A DNA stretch of 46,913 nt, taken from contig NZ_JAABNN010000019.1 in the NCBI RefSeq assembly GCF_009928415.1, positions 14,211-61,123 of the forward strand. Direction: 5' to 3'. This document shows, one piece after another, positions 1-7,789 of the stretch (the stretch's first letter is position 1; each line of letters opens with the position of its first letter). The translations under genes were made by a program, and so were the position numbers. Under the pieces are notes generated by a model, which was given only the letters and a program-made list of their open reading frames with translations, made no database searches and had not been told where the DNA came from. This stretch comes from Bacillus sp. USDA818B3_A (GTDB lineage Bacteria; Bacillota; Bacilli; Bacillales; Cytobacillaceae).

Positions 1-430
1 ATGCTGCTGGTGCAGTCGCTGGTGCTTTTGTTGTTTCACTTGTTGCTGCTGGTGCAGTTGCCGGTGCTTTTGTTGTTTCACTTGTTGCTGCCGGTGCAGT
101 CACCGGTGCTTTTGTTGTTTCGCTTGATGCTGCCGGTGCAGTCACCGGTGCTTTTGTTGTTTCGCTTGTTGCTGCTGGTGCAGTCGCCGGTGCTTTTGTT
201 GTTTCACTTGTTGCTGCTGGTGCAGTCGCCGGTGTTTTTGCTGTTTCACTTGATGCTGCTGGTGCAGTCGCCGGTGTTTTTGTTGTTTCACTTGATGCTG
301 CTGGTGCAGTCACCGGTGCTTTTGTTGTTGTTTCGCTTGATGTCGATGGTGCAGTCACCGATGCTTTTGTCGTTTCACTTGATGCTGCTGGTGCAGTCAC
401 CGGTGCTTTTTCTGTTGTTGCTTCACTTGT
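1..430. repeat. 42-bp tandem repeat encoding a 14-residue Ala/Thr/Pro/Ser/Glu/Lys unit
   Basis: About ten imperfect 42-bp units lie inside the LysM gene, each giving one 14-residue unit close to SSETTKAPATAPAA. Differences between units are mostly silent or Ala/Val/Thr swaps, with one three-base insertion near 320-330 that adds a Thr. The array continues past the left edge. It probably forms an extended wall-spanning linker and is likely to vary in copy number. Confidence 0.85.
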
Positions 431-1108
431 TGCTGGTTTTGCTGACTCTGTGGTTGTCCCTGAAGCCGCCTCTGTTGTCGCACTTGAAGCGGCCGGGGTT
501 GTTGTTCCAGAAGTTACTGTCGGATAGCTTTTTGCTGTACCCTTGGTCTCCACAGTGCTTTTAGATGCCGATGGAGTAGTTGTCTGTGTAGAGACAGTAG
601 CAGCGTTACTGCTTACGTTTAACGTTTTTCCAGCATAAATAGTATCAGAGGTTAACTGATTGATAGATTTAAGTTGAGGAACAGTTAGATTATAACGCGC
701 CCCGATTTCAGATAGCGTATCACCTTTTTGAATCGTATAAGAAGAATCACTTACGTCCGATTCTGCTATCTTCAATTGTTGTCCCATCCGAAGGAAACTA
801 GAAGTCATGCCGTTCAAGCGTTTTAATTCGCTTACGGTTGTCCCATTATTTCTAGCAATCTTCCAAAGACTATCTCCTTTTTTAACTGTATAAGTAAGTG
901 AAAGTTTTTGATTCACATAGATTGTATCACTTGTAAGAGCATTCCACTCTTTTAATTGATTTATAGACACATGGTTAGATTGGGCAATTTTCCAAAGGCT
1001 GTCACCTGAATGAACCGTATACTGTGGTTCCTGTGCACTCGCTGTCGCTCCAAAAGCAGTAAGGACAAGCCCAGCGGTTGCAGCTGCTGTTACTAGATTT
1101 TTCTTCAC
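1..1108 (-). CDS. LysM-repeat secreted cell-wall protein with long Ala/Thr/Pro/Ser/Glu/Lys repeat tail (3' end outside window)
   Basis: The gene runs leftward off the window, so the C-terminus is missing; about 369 codons are visible. It starts at a GTG (VKKNLV), with an AGG-rich ribosome site about 11 nt upstream. Residues 1-25 look like a signal peptide ending AFGATASA. Three LysM domains follow (YTVHSGDSLWKIA, YTVKKGDSLWKIA and YTIQKGDTLSEIG cores), so the mature protein should bind peptidoglycan outside the membrane. After a Ser/Thr-rich linker comes a tail of about ten 14-residue units of the type SSETTKAPATAPAA, still repeating at the window edge. A catalytic or SCP/CAP-like domain would be expected beyond the edge but is not visible. 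The long forward-strand frame here is only the mirror of this repeat. Confidence 0.85.
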   Translation of the reverse strand, partial: MKKNLVTAAATAGLVLTAFGATASAQEPQYTVHSGDSLWKIAQSNHVSINQLKEWNALTSDTIYVNQKLSLTYTVKKGDSLWKIARNNGTTVSELKRLNGMTSSFLRMGQQLKIAESDVSDSSYTIQKGDTLSEIGARYNLTVPQLKSINQLTSDTIYAGKTLNVSSNAATVSTQTTTPSASKSTVETKGTAKSYPTVTSGTTTPAASSATTEAASGTTTESAKPATSEATTEKAPVTAPAASSETTKASVTAPSTSSETTTKAPVTAPAASSETTKTPATAPAASSETAKTPATAPAATSETTKAPATAPAATSETTKAPVTAPAASSETTKAPVTAPAATSETTKAPATAPAATSETTKAPATAPAA

Positions 1109-1372
1109 TTTTTAGTTTTCCTACCCTTCCTTAATTTACTTCAATAGTCATATTAATGCAATTTTCGACAAAAAACATCCTACGAAAGTGGCAGTTTATT
1201 GATGCATGCAAAAAAATTGGTAAGATTTTCATCAAAATGTTTTACACTATTAACAGGGACTTTGATAGAAATTGAATTTATACCATTTTTACTATTAATA
1301 TGTTAAATTCTGTATTATACTTAAACAGCAAGTCATACATAACCTTAACAACAGGGGGATTAAAAGGGAGAA

Positions 1373-1774
1373 ATGGGAAAAACGTTTATTAAAATTGCAG
1401 CAGTATATTTTTCAATTGGGGTTTTAGTGGGAATGACAATGGGAATTCTTCACGACTTTAGACTGACTTCCACTCACGCTCATATCAATTTATTAGGCTG
1501 GGTATCAACGGCTCTATTTGGAATCATTTATTCAATCTATCCGTTTGCGGCTAATACAAAATTGGCTAAAACTCATTTCTGGTTACATAACATTGGTTTT
1601 CCAGTAATGGTGATTGGATTGGTTTTAGAATCTTTTGGTGTCGCAGCGGCATTGCCTATTATGATTGTAGGTTCTTTAGCTGTAGTGGTTGGTACACTAT
1701 TATTCACAACCAACATCGTTAAGACGCTTAACAAAGGTACTAGCCAGAGAGCAAATAACAATTTAAATGCTTAA
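1373..1774 (+). CDS. Small heme-copper-oxidase-like membrane protein (HAHxxLLGW family)
   Basis: 133 residues with four predicted membrane segments (about 7-27, 41-62, 70-90 and 95-115). The stretch STHAHINLLGWVS resembles the heme-ligand helix of cytochrome oxidase subunit I/NorB proteins, but the protein is far too short to be an oxidase. Family members are usually annotated as cytochrome-c oxidase-like or hypothetical. The ribosome site is atypical: AGGGAG lies only 2 nt from the ATG, and GGGGG 14 nt away. A factor-independent terminator follows directly, so it is probably monocistronic. A role in heme or redox chemistry is only inferred from the His motif. Confidence 0.6.
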   Translation: MGKTFIKIAAVYFSIGVLVGMTMGILHDFRLTSTHAHINLLGWVSTALFGIIYSIYPFAANTKLAKTHFWLHNIGFPVMVIGLVLESFGVAAALPIMIVGSLAVVVGTLLFTTNIVKTLNKGTSQRANNNLNA

Positions 1775-1783
1775 TGAGAACAT

Positions 1784-1818
1784 AAAAAAGGCTTCCGTGA
1801 CGGAAGTCTTTTTTGTTT
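1784..1818 (+). terminator. Rho-independent terminator
   Basis: GGCTTCCG and CGGAAGTC form a stem with a 3-nt loop and one G-T pair, followed by a T run. It closes the small membrane-protein gene. Confidence 0.85.
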
Positions 1819-1849
1819 TTAAGAAATAGAGAAGTGCTGCGAACACTTC

Positions 1850-2080
1850 TTAACCACTCTCTTGGTCCATCTTGGGTAAAAATAATTCCCCCAGATACTC
1901 GGCATGCGCCAAATACTGCTCTACAAATTCCGTTAAGGTAATTGGTATCCCGGTATCCTCCAGCCAATAATCAAAACTGATCGCGATATTCTTTTTGATG
2001 ATATCGTTTTTATACCAGTGCGGTGCGAGCGGATGATTAAGGTCAGCGAGGACATCAGCAATCTCTTGGATGGTTGTTAT
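1850..2080 (-). pseudogene. Gene remnant or small ORF without a usable start codon
   Basis: An open stretch of 77 codons reads ITTIQEIADVLADL...FDYWLEDTGIPITLTEFVEQYLAHAEY...DQESG and ends at TAA (1850-1852). Its composition is that of a real globular protein, but there is no ATG, GTG or TTG in frame, and a TAA stops the frame immediately upstream at 2081-2083. The upstream DNA has no coding look. I read it as the C-terminal remnant of a decayed gene; a non-standard start is the alternative. The family is not recognised. Confidence 0.45.
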
Positions 2081-2184
2081 TTACAACACCCTCTTTTTTA
2101 AAAAATGGAGACCTCTTTATTTAATGTATGTAGTTCACAAAATTTAACTCACATAAACAACTTCTTAGATACCTATTTTTTAAA

Positions 2185-2280
2185 AGTGCCGATAAATGCA
2201 TGAAAACTGCCGATAAAATCGGAAAAAGTGCCGATAAATTGTTTGAAAGTGCCGATAAATCCCAAAAAAGTGCCGATAAG
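2185..2280. repeat. Five-copy direct repeat with exact 21-bp period (TGCCGATAAA core)
   Basis: TGCCGATAAA starts at 2187, 2208, 2229, 2250 and, ending in AAG, 2271: exactly 21 bp each time. The spacers between cores are AT-rich and differ. In one forward frame this reads as heptads of the type KSADKxx, but the only ATG lies inside copy 1-2 and the frame then runs into the terminator of the neighbouring gene, so translation is doubtful. The repeat lies just beyond the 3' end of the RND exporter gene. Confidence 0.8.
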
Positions 2281-2310
2281 CCGTCTTTACAAGGACAGGC
2301 AAGCTATATA

Positions 2311-2349
2311 AAACGAAAAAGCCCAGCAAGACTCATCATCTTGCAGGGC
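2311..2349 (-). terminator. Rho-independent terminator of the RND exporter gene
   Basis: On the minus strand GCCCTGCAAGA pairs with TCTTGCTGGGC (one mismatch), followed by TTTTTCGTTTT. It sits just after the exporter stop codon. Confidence 0.85.
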
Positions 2350-2355
2350 AATCCA

Positions 2356-5300
2356 TTAATTTTCTTGCTCTTCTCTTCGATTTTTCTTAAACCACTTCGA
2401 TAATACCTCATAAACAATCGGTACCACGAACAAAGTTAACAAAGTCGAACTCGTTAGACCGCCGATTACGGTTATACCAAGGCCTTTCGAGATCAAACCG
2501 CCGCCGCCTTCACCAAGGGCCAGTGGAATTAACGCTCCGACAGTTGCAATTGCCGTCATCAAGATCGGACGCAGACGTGTCGCACCGGCCTCAAGTACCG
2601 CATCACGCATCTTCAAACCATCACGTTCCATATGAATAATCCGGTCCACAAGGACAATCGCATTCGTCACGACGATACCAATCAACATCAATAGACCCAT
2701 CATAACGGAAACAGAAATCGTTTCGCCGGCAATCAAGAGACCGACAAACGAACCTATGACCGCAAACGGCAGTGAGAACAGGATCGCAAATGGGGCAACC
2801 CCTTCACGGAAAGTGACAACAAGGATGAAGTACACGATCGCAATCGCGGCTAACATCGCAGCTCCAAGCTGTGTAAAGGTCTCCGTCATATCTGCCTGAA
2901 CTCCGGCAGTGCCGACGGTAACTCCTTTCGGTATATCAAGTTTATCCACTTCTTTATCCAAGCGATCCGTTACTTTTTTAACATCCTTACCAACAATAGT
3001 TCCAGACACACTCGCATAGTATTCGCCCTTACTGCGTGCCAGCGTATTGAGCGTGGTTCCTTTTTCCACTTTTACAAGCTGTGAAAGCGGAACAGTCGTA
3101 CCCAATGCAGTTGGAACTGGCGTTTTTAACATGTCATCAATCGAGGCCGGCTGTTTGGATTGTTCCTGCTGGACAATGACATCCAGAGATTCGCCATTTT
3201 TCTCGATTGTCGTTAACACATCTTGCGTCTGCATAGGGTTCAGCATCATAACAAGCTGTCCTGCGGTTAACCCATATTTCATCAAGTCATTTTGTACTAC
3301 TTTGAAGGTGTACTCCACATAAGGGTCCTCTGCACTGGAAGAAACATCTTTTAACCCTTTATCCTTCTGCATCACTTTTTCCACCTGGTCGACAGATTCA
3401 TAGAGTTTATCTAAATTTTCACTGTAGAAGGTGTAGCTGACCTCATTGGAACCTGCTGACATTGCCCCAAAGTTCTGGCTCTTCCAGGTACCTGATTGAT
3501 CAAGGTTTTTCACGTATTTTTCAATTTCCTCTTTTACCTTAGGGAAATCTTCTGTATCGGGGTCAAAAATTAAGTACATTAGGCCCCCGCCGCCGCTGCC
3601 GCCAAACATGGCAGTGGTTGTGTCCCCTTTATCCGTTACTGAGATCTGAACGATATCAATATCATCACGCTTCAGCATCTTTTCTTCCACGTATTTAACG
3701 TTCTCTAACGTTTCAGCTTTTAACTCACCTGCTTTTGGCGTGTAAGTTAAATACACCATTTTTTCTTCTTCACTGCCCATGAAACTGAAGCCGATTAATG
3801 GCGTTAGCGCCAAACTTCCGGCTAATAAAACAACCGCCAGGATGGATGTAATCACCTTATGATTAAGCGTCTTTTCGAGCGCCCACTTATACCATTTCGC
3901 AAGCTCTCCAACTTCTTTATGTTTTTTGCCTGTTTTTTCACCATACAACTTTTTCTTAAACAGGGTATGGGACAAAGCCGGCACTACCGTAATCGCCACA
4001 AGTAATGAAGCTCCAAGGGCGAACGTCATGGTTAACGCAAACGGGGCAAACAACTCTCCGACCATGCCACCGACAAAAATAAGCGGGGCAAACACGGCAA
4101 CCGTTACTAATGTGGAGGATAGGATTGGTTTAAACATTTCAATCGTCGCTTCACGGACAAGGGCGCGTCCATTTAATTTCTCATCTTTTAAATGTAAGCG
4201 GCGATAAATATTTTCCACGACAACAATCGAGTCGTCGATTACCCGGCCGATCGCAACAGTAATCGCACCAAGTGTCATAATATTAAGCGTTATATCGAGC
4301 CAGTGGAGAATCATTAAAGCCATGAAAATCGACACTGGAATCGAGATGATGGACGTAATCGTTGATTTTAGACTGCGTAGGAATAGCAGGATAATCACAA
4401 CAGCAATGAAACCGCCAAAGACTGCTTTTTCCACCATGGTTGTGATTGATTCTTGAATGGGCTTGCCTTGGTCTAATGTCACATCAACATGAAGACCATC
4501 GATCTTTTTTTCTTGTTCTTTAACAACGTCCTTCACACTATCGACTACATCAACCGTGTTGGCACGCTGCTCTTTAACAATTTGAATGGCGATTGCATTT
4601 TTCCCATTTGTACGGGAAACGGACTGCACTTTACCCACTGTTTTAATAGAAGCAATCTCGCTTAATTTTACAAATGGGGTGGGATGTGTTTTTGTCGGTG
4701 TCACAGGAATCATCGTATTCTTCAATTCATCGGCTGTCATGTACTTGCCGTCAATGGCAACCGCCTGCTCACCTTCTTTAAACGTGTAAAGCCCCAATGA
4801 AACCGCCATATTGCTTGCTTGGATCATTTCTTTGATTTTATCTTCCGTCAGACCAAATTCCTTCAACCTTGCTTGGTTGTATGTAAGGTCGACCTCTTCT
4901 ATATGCTGACCGGTAATCGTGGCGGATGCCACACCATCAATCTTTTCAATTTTTGGAAGAAGAACATCTTCTACTGTTGAGGTTAATTCCACAATATCTT
5001 CTTTTGAACTGCTCGCACTAAGGGCCACAACTGGCATCATGTTCATGCTGATGGCCGTAACCGTCGGCTCTTGTGCTCCCTCTGGGGACTTTACATTATC
5101 TAATGCGGATTGTAATTCACGTTTCGCTTCATCCATGTCGATTCCGTATTCGTATTCCACTTGAATACTTGACATGTTAGAATAAGAATTTGAATAAACG
5201 GCTTTCACATGGTCGAGGCCTTCAACGGCTTTCTCGATTGGCATCGAGACATCTTCCATTACCTTTTCAGGAGTAGCCCCCGGATACACATCTGTGACCA

Positions 5301-5439
5301 TTAGGTACGGAATGGAAATGTTCGGGATTGTTTCCATATTCATTCGTGTACCTGAATAGATACCTGCTACTGTTACGATAATCGTCAGTAGCCAGACAGC
5401 CAGTTTATTCCCAAGAACAAAATTTGCTATCGCTTTCAC
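2356..5439 (-). CDS. swrC: RND-family efflux permease, SwrC/YerP type
   Basis: A proton-driven exporter of the resistance-nodulation-division superfamily. It has 1027 residues from the GTG at 5439, which has AAGGGTGGG about 7 nt upstream; an upstream in-frame TTG at 5475 lacks such a site. The architecture is complete: one N-terminal membrane helix, a large extracytoplasmic loop, a helix block (about residues 335-530) carrying GRVIDDSIVVVENI with the paired Asp used for proton relay, then a second loop and helix block. B. subtilis SwrC (YerP) is about this size, exports surfactin-like lipopeptides and also lies next to a TetR gene (YerO). There is no membrane-fusion or outer-membrane partner, as expected in a Gram-positive. 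Substrate is inferred only. Confidence 0.88.
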   Translation of the reverse strand: MKAIANFVLGNKLAVWLLTIIVTVAGIYSGTRMNMETIPNISIPYLMVTDVYPGATPEKVMEDVSMPIEKAVEGLDHVKAVYSNSYSNMSSIQVEYEYGIDMDEAKRELQSALDNVKSPEGAQEPTVTAISMNMMPVVALSASSSKEDIVELTSTVEDVLLPKIEKIDGVASATITGQHIEEVDLTYNQARLKEFGLTEDKIKEMIQASNMAVSLGLYTFKEGEQAVAIDGKYMTADELKNTMIPVTPTKTHPTPFVKLSEIASIKTVGKVQSVSRTNGKNAIAIQIVKEQRANTVDVVDSVKDVVKEQEKKIDGLHVDVTLDQGKPIQESITTMVEKAVFGGFIAVVIILLFLRSLKSTITSIISIPVSIFMALMILHWLDITLNIMTLGAITVAIGRVIDDSIVVVENIYRRLHLKDEKLNGRALVREATIEMFKPILSSTLVTVAVFAPLIFVGGMVGELFAPFALTMTFALGASLLVAITVVPALSHTLFKKKLYGEKTGKKHKEVGELAKWYKWALEKTLNHKVITSILAVVLLAGSLALTPLIGFSFMGSEEEKMVYLTYTPKAGELKAETLENVKYVEEKMLKRDDIDIVQISVTDKGDTTTAMFGGSGGGGLMYLIFDPDTEDFPKVKEEIEKYVKNLDQSGTWKSQNFGAMSAGSNEVSYTFYSENLDKLYESVDQVEKVMQKDKGLKDVSSSAEDPYVEYTFKVVQNDLMKYGLTAGQLVMMLNPMQTQDVLTTIEKNGESLDVIVQQEQSKQPASIDDMLKTPVPTALGTTVPLSQLVKVEKGTTLNTLARSKGEYYASVSGTIVGKDVKKVTDRLDKEVDKLDIPKGVTVGTAGVQADMTETFTQLGAAMLAAIAIVYFILVVTFREGVAPFAILFSLPFAVIGSFVGLLIAGETISVSVMMGLLMLIGIVVTNAIVLVDRIIHMERDGLKMRDAVLEAGATRLRPILMTAIATVGALIPLALGEGGGGLISKGLGITVIGGLTSSTLLTLFVVPIVYEVLSKWFKKNRREEQEN

Positions 5440-5457
5440 TGTTACACCCACCCTTGA

Positions 5458-5510
5458 TTGACTTACTAGACTCAATTATTTATAATAATGACCAGCCAGT
5501 CATTTGTCAA
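5458..5510. promoter_or_regulatory. Interlocked divergent promoters with TetR operator
   Basis: Rightward promoter for the TetR gene: TTGACT (5458-5463), 17-bp spacer, TATAAT (5481-5486). Leftward promoter for the exporter: TTGACA (complement of 5505-5510), 17-bp spacer, TATTAT (complement of 5482-5487). The two -10 boxes overlap. The inverted repeat ATGAC-N6-GTCAT (5488-5503) fills the spacer of the exporter promoter and covers the TetR start point, so a bound regulator should block both. Confidence 0.85.
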
Positions 5511-5534
5511 TAAATGACGTTAGGAGAGGTAACA

Positions 5535-6362
5535 ATGAAAAAACAATTAATCATGGAAAAAGCACTCGAGCTTTTTGCAAAGCAAGGGTTTGAAGCCACT
5601 TCTGTTCAACAAATAACCGAACATTGCGGAATTTCAAAAGGGGCCTTTTATTTGTCTTTTAAATCAAAGGACGAATTGATTCTTGCTTTAATCGATCATT
5701 TTTTGAATCAAATGATCATAGATATTGACTATACGGTCACAAATAGTAATAAAGATAAACTTCTATACCAATTTTATTACACGGTATTCCATACTTCCTA
5801 TCAGCACGCTGATTTTGCAAGATTGCTAATGAAGGAACAATCCCATTCCTTTAATAATGAGTTTATGCTAAAAATACATTACTACGATCGGTTACTCTCA
5901 AACACAATCTTAGTCATGCTGGACCAATTATATGGCGAAAAAGTAAGTGAGACGAAATATGACTTAATGTACTGTGTGAAAGGATTTATGAATACCTATT
6001 CGCAATTATTTTTCTTTTATAATTTGCCGTTGGACTTTGAAATATTAGCTGAATCGCTTGTGGAAAAAACAAACTTGTTAGCGCTGAATACGACTGTCCC
6101 GTTTATTTCCGAAGAGCTTACCCAGGTGTTTAATCGTCCGATAAATGAGGAAGTCACCAAGGAACAAATCATTGAAGTCCTTGGACAAAAGATGGAGGAA
6201 ATGGATGATTCAACGGAAAAGGAATCGCTGCTTTTACTTAAGGAGCAGCTGGTAGAACCCACTTACAGTTCTGTAATTATTAGAGGTCTTGTGGAGAATA
6301 TCCGAAATCATCCTCATTGCAAGTGGATTTCCTTTTTACTCCGACGGTATTATGGGTTTTAA
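5535..6362 (+). CDS. TetR/AcrR-family repressor of the divergent RND exporter (YerO-like)
   Basis: 275 residues from the ATG at 5535, which has AGGAGAGG 5 nt upstream; the frame is open 21 nt further upstream without a ribosome site. The N-terminal helix-turn-helix is typical of TetR proteins (LFAKQGFEATSVQQITEHCG through KGAFYLSFKSKDELI, about residues 9-50). The remaining 220 residues are the variable ligand and dimerisation domain, somewhat longer than usual for the family. Divergence from the exporter and the shared inverted repeat indicate that it represses both itself and the pump until an inducer binds. The inducer is unknown. Confidence 0.85.
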   Translation: MKKQLIMEKALELFAKQGFEATSVQQITEHCGISKGAFYLSFKSKDELILALIDHFLNQMIIDIDYTVTNSNKDKLLYQFYYTVFHTSYQHADFARLLMKEQSHSFNNEFMLKIHYYDRLLSNTILVMLDQLYGEKVSETKYDLMYCVKGFMNTYSQLFFFYNLPLDFEILAESLVEKTNLLALNTTVPFISEELTQVFNRPINEEVTKEQIIEVLGQKMEEMDDSTEKESLLLLKEQLVEPTYSSVIIRGLVENIRNHPHCKWISFLLRRYYGF

Positions 6363-6394
6363 GCAGGACACATTATGTGTGCTGCTCTTTTTTG
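6362..6394 (+). terminator. Rho-independent terminator of the TetR gene
   Basis: AGCAGGACACA and TGTGTGCTGCT form a stem over a short loop (one mismatch), followed by CTTTTTT. Confidence 0.75.
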
Positions 6395-6520
6395 GGGAAT
6401 AAGAACAAAAGTTCAATAATTGTAAGCCAAATTACCGTACGAAAATGTAAAAAGCCCCTGCAATAATTTCATTTTACTAGTATAATATACCTATAATTCC
6501 CTTTTTATAGGAGTGATAAA

Positions 6521-7780
6521 ATGTATTGTCAACATTGCGGATCAAAGATATATAATGAGTCCGCCCGATTCTGCCCAAACTGCGGCTCAAAATTAGCTTT
6601 AGAATCAGAACAAGAACATCAGTCAGCCGAAGAGGCACAAACACAAGAGTTAGCAGAACCTGAATTGGTTAATAGCCCTGCAGTGAACTCAACCGAAGAA
6701 CAATCCCGTTATACACAAATTAAACGGAGGCGGGCTGGATTAATTTGGCCTATCGCTGTTCCCGCCTTATCGCTCATTGTCGCTGGCGGATCTTCCTATG
6801 CTTATTACAGTCATCAGAAGGAGACCAATAAAAGTGTCATTTCGTTAAAGGAAAAAGCAGAAAGGGAGGCCCTAAACGGCAAATATACGGAGGCATTGTC
6901 TTCCTTGAAAAAGGCACAAACATTAAGACCTACATATAAAGTGCTGACAGAAGATAAGGAAATGATAGAAAAAGCAGTCCAAGTGGATAAGTCATTAAAA
7001 GAAGTTACTAATTCCCTGAAAACACAAAAACTGGATCAAGCAGATTCACAGATTAATAAATTAGGAATTACATTACAAATACTAAAAGGCCCGCTTTACA
7101 CTCCTCTTAGTAAACAATTAGAGGAAAAATCAACGACACTGGCAGTGGCAAAAATAAAGATTGAGATAAATAAACTTAACACTGTTGAAGACTTAGCAGG
7201 AAAATTAACTGCATTATCCTCGCTCAATTCAGCGGAAACAGAGGAAGTAAAGCGATTGATTACGGCGAAAGTGGTTGAGCTAACTACCAAAAAGGCAGAA
7301 GAGCAACTAGGTGATAAGAAATTTACAGAGGCAACCGCAACAGTGGATAAAGGTTTAGAATATGCAGCCAACGACACAAAACTAGTTTCTTTTAAAACCA
7401 GAATAGAAAATCAACAAGCAGCTTTTGAAAAGGCAGAGCAGGAGCGGATTCAAAAAGCAATTGAGGTTGCCGCACAGGAGGATTTAAATAATCATACCGC
7501 TGCTGTCAGCGTTGACAATCTGGATATTTATACGGATGAATACGGGGATCTCCATATTGCAGGTGACCTTAAAAACAAAGCCACAGTACCTATTTCGTCC
7601 ATCAAAATCTATTATACAGTCTATGATAAAGATGGAAATAACCTAGGATCGGATTATACATATGGTGACCCTTATTATTTAGACCCTGGTCAGAATGGCA
7701 GCTTTGACGATTATCATTATGGAGTATATCAAGACTGTACCGTAAAAATTACTAGACTGACATGGGAACTAAATGAATAG
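6521..7780 (+). CDS. Zinc-ribbon, single-pass membrane protein with FxLYD domain
   Basis: 419 residues; the start has AGGAGTG 6 nt upstream and a TATAAT at 6481-6486. Domains in order: an N-terminal cytoplasmic zinc ribbon (YCQHCGSKIYNESARFCPNC, four Cys at residues 3-22), an acidic Gln/Glu linker, one membrane helix (about 73-95), a long Lys/Glu-rich helical region (about 100-310) with TPR-like or coiled-coil character, and a C-terminal beta domain of FxLYD type (about 325-415, VDNLDIYTDEYGDLHIAGDL). It is the first gene of a two-gene operon with the downstream protease (9-nt gap), so it is probably a partner, sensor or substrate of that enzyme. That link is inferred from context. Confidence 0.75.
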   Translation: MYCQHCGSKIYNESARFCPNCGSKLALESEQEHQSAEEAQTQELAEPELVNSPAVNSTEEQSRYTQIKRRRAGLIWPIAVPALSLIVAGGSSYAYYSHQKETNKSVISLKEKAEREALNGKYTEALSSLKKAQTLRPTYKVLTEDKEMIEKAVQVDKSLKEVTNSLKTQKLDQADSQINKLGITLQILKGPLYTPLSKQLEEKSTTLAVAKIKIEINKLNTVEDLAGKLTALSSLNSAETEEVKRLITAKVVELTTKKAEEQLGDKKFTEATATVDKGLEYAANDTKLVSFKTRIENQQAAFEKAEQERIQKAIEVAAQEDLNNHTAAVSVDNLDIYTDEYGDLHIAGDLKNKATVPISSIKIYYTVYDKDGNNLGSDYTYGDPYYLDPGQNGSFDDYHYGVYQDCTVKITRLTWELNE

Positions 7781-7789
7781 GGGGTATTA

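Noticed and set aside
1..564. Long forward-strand ORF rich in Leu, Val and Pro
   Set aside because: It is the mirror of the 42-bp repeat of the leftward LysM gene, whose frame has a signal peptide and three LysM domains. The forward frame has no ribosome site.
1740..1967. Minus-strand 75-codon ORF
   Set aside because: It runs through the terminator hairpin of the preceding gene and overlaps the better-composed remnant frame; no ribosome site.
2200..2403. Forward ORF with SADK heptads as a real protein
   Set aside because: The ATG lies inside the repeat with no ribosome site, and the second half runs antisense through the RND terminator and gene end. Kept as a DNA repeat only.
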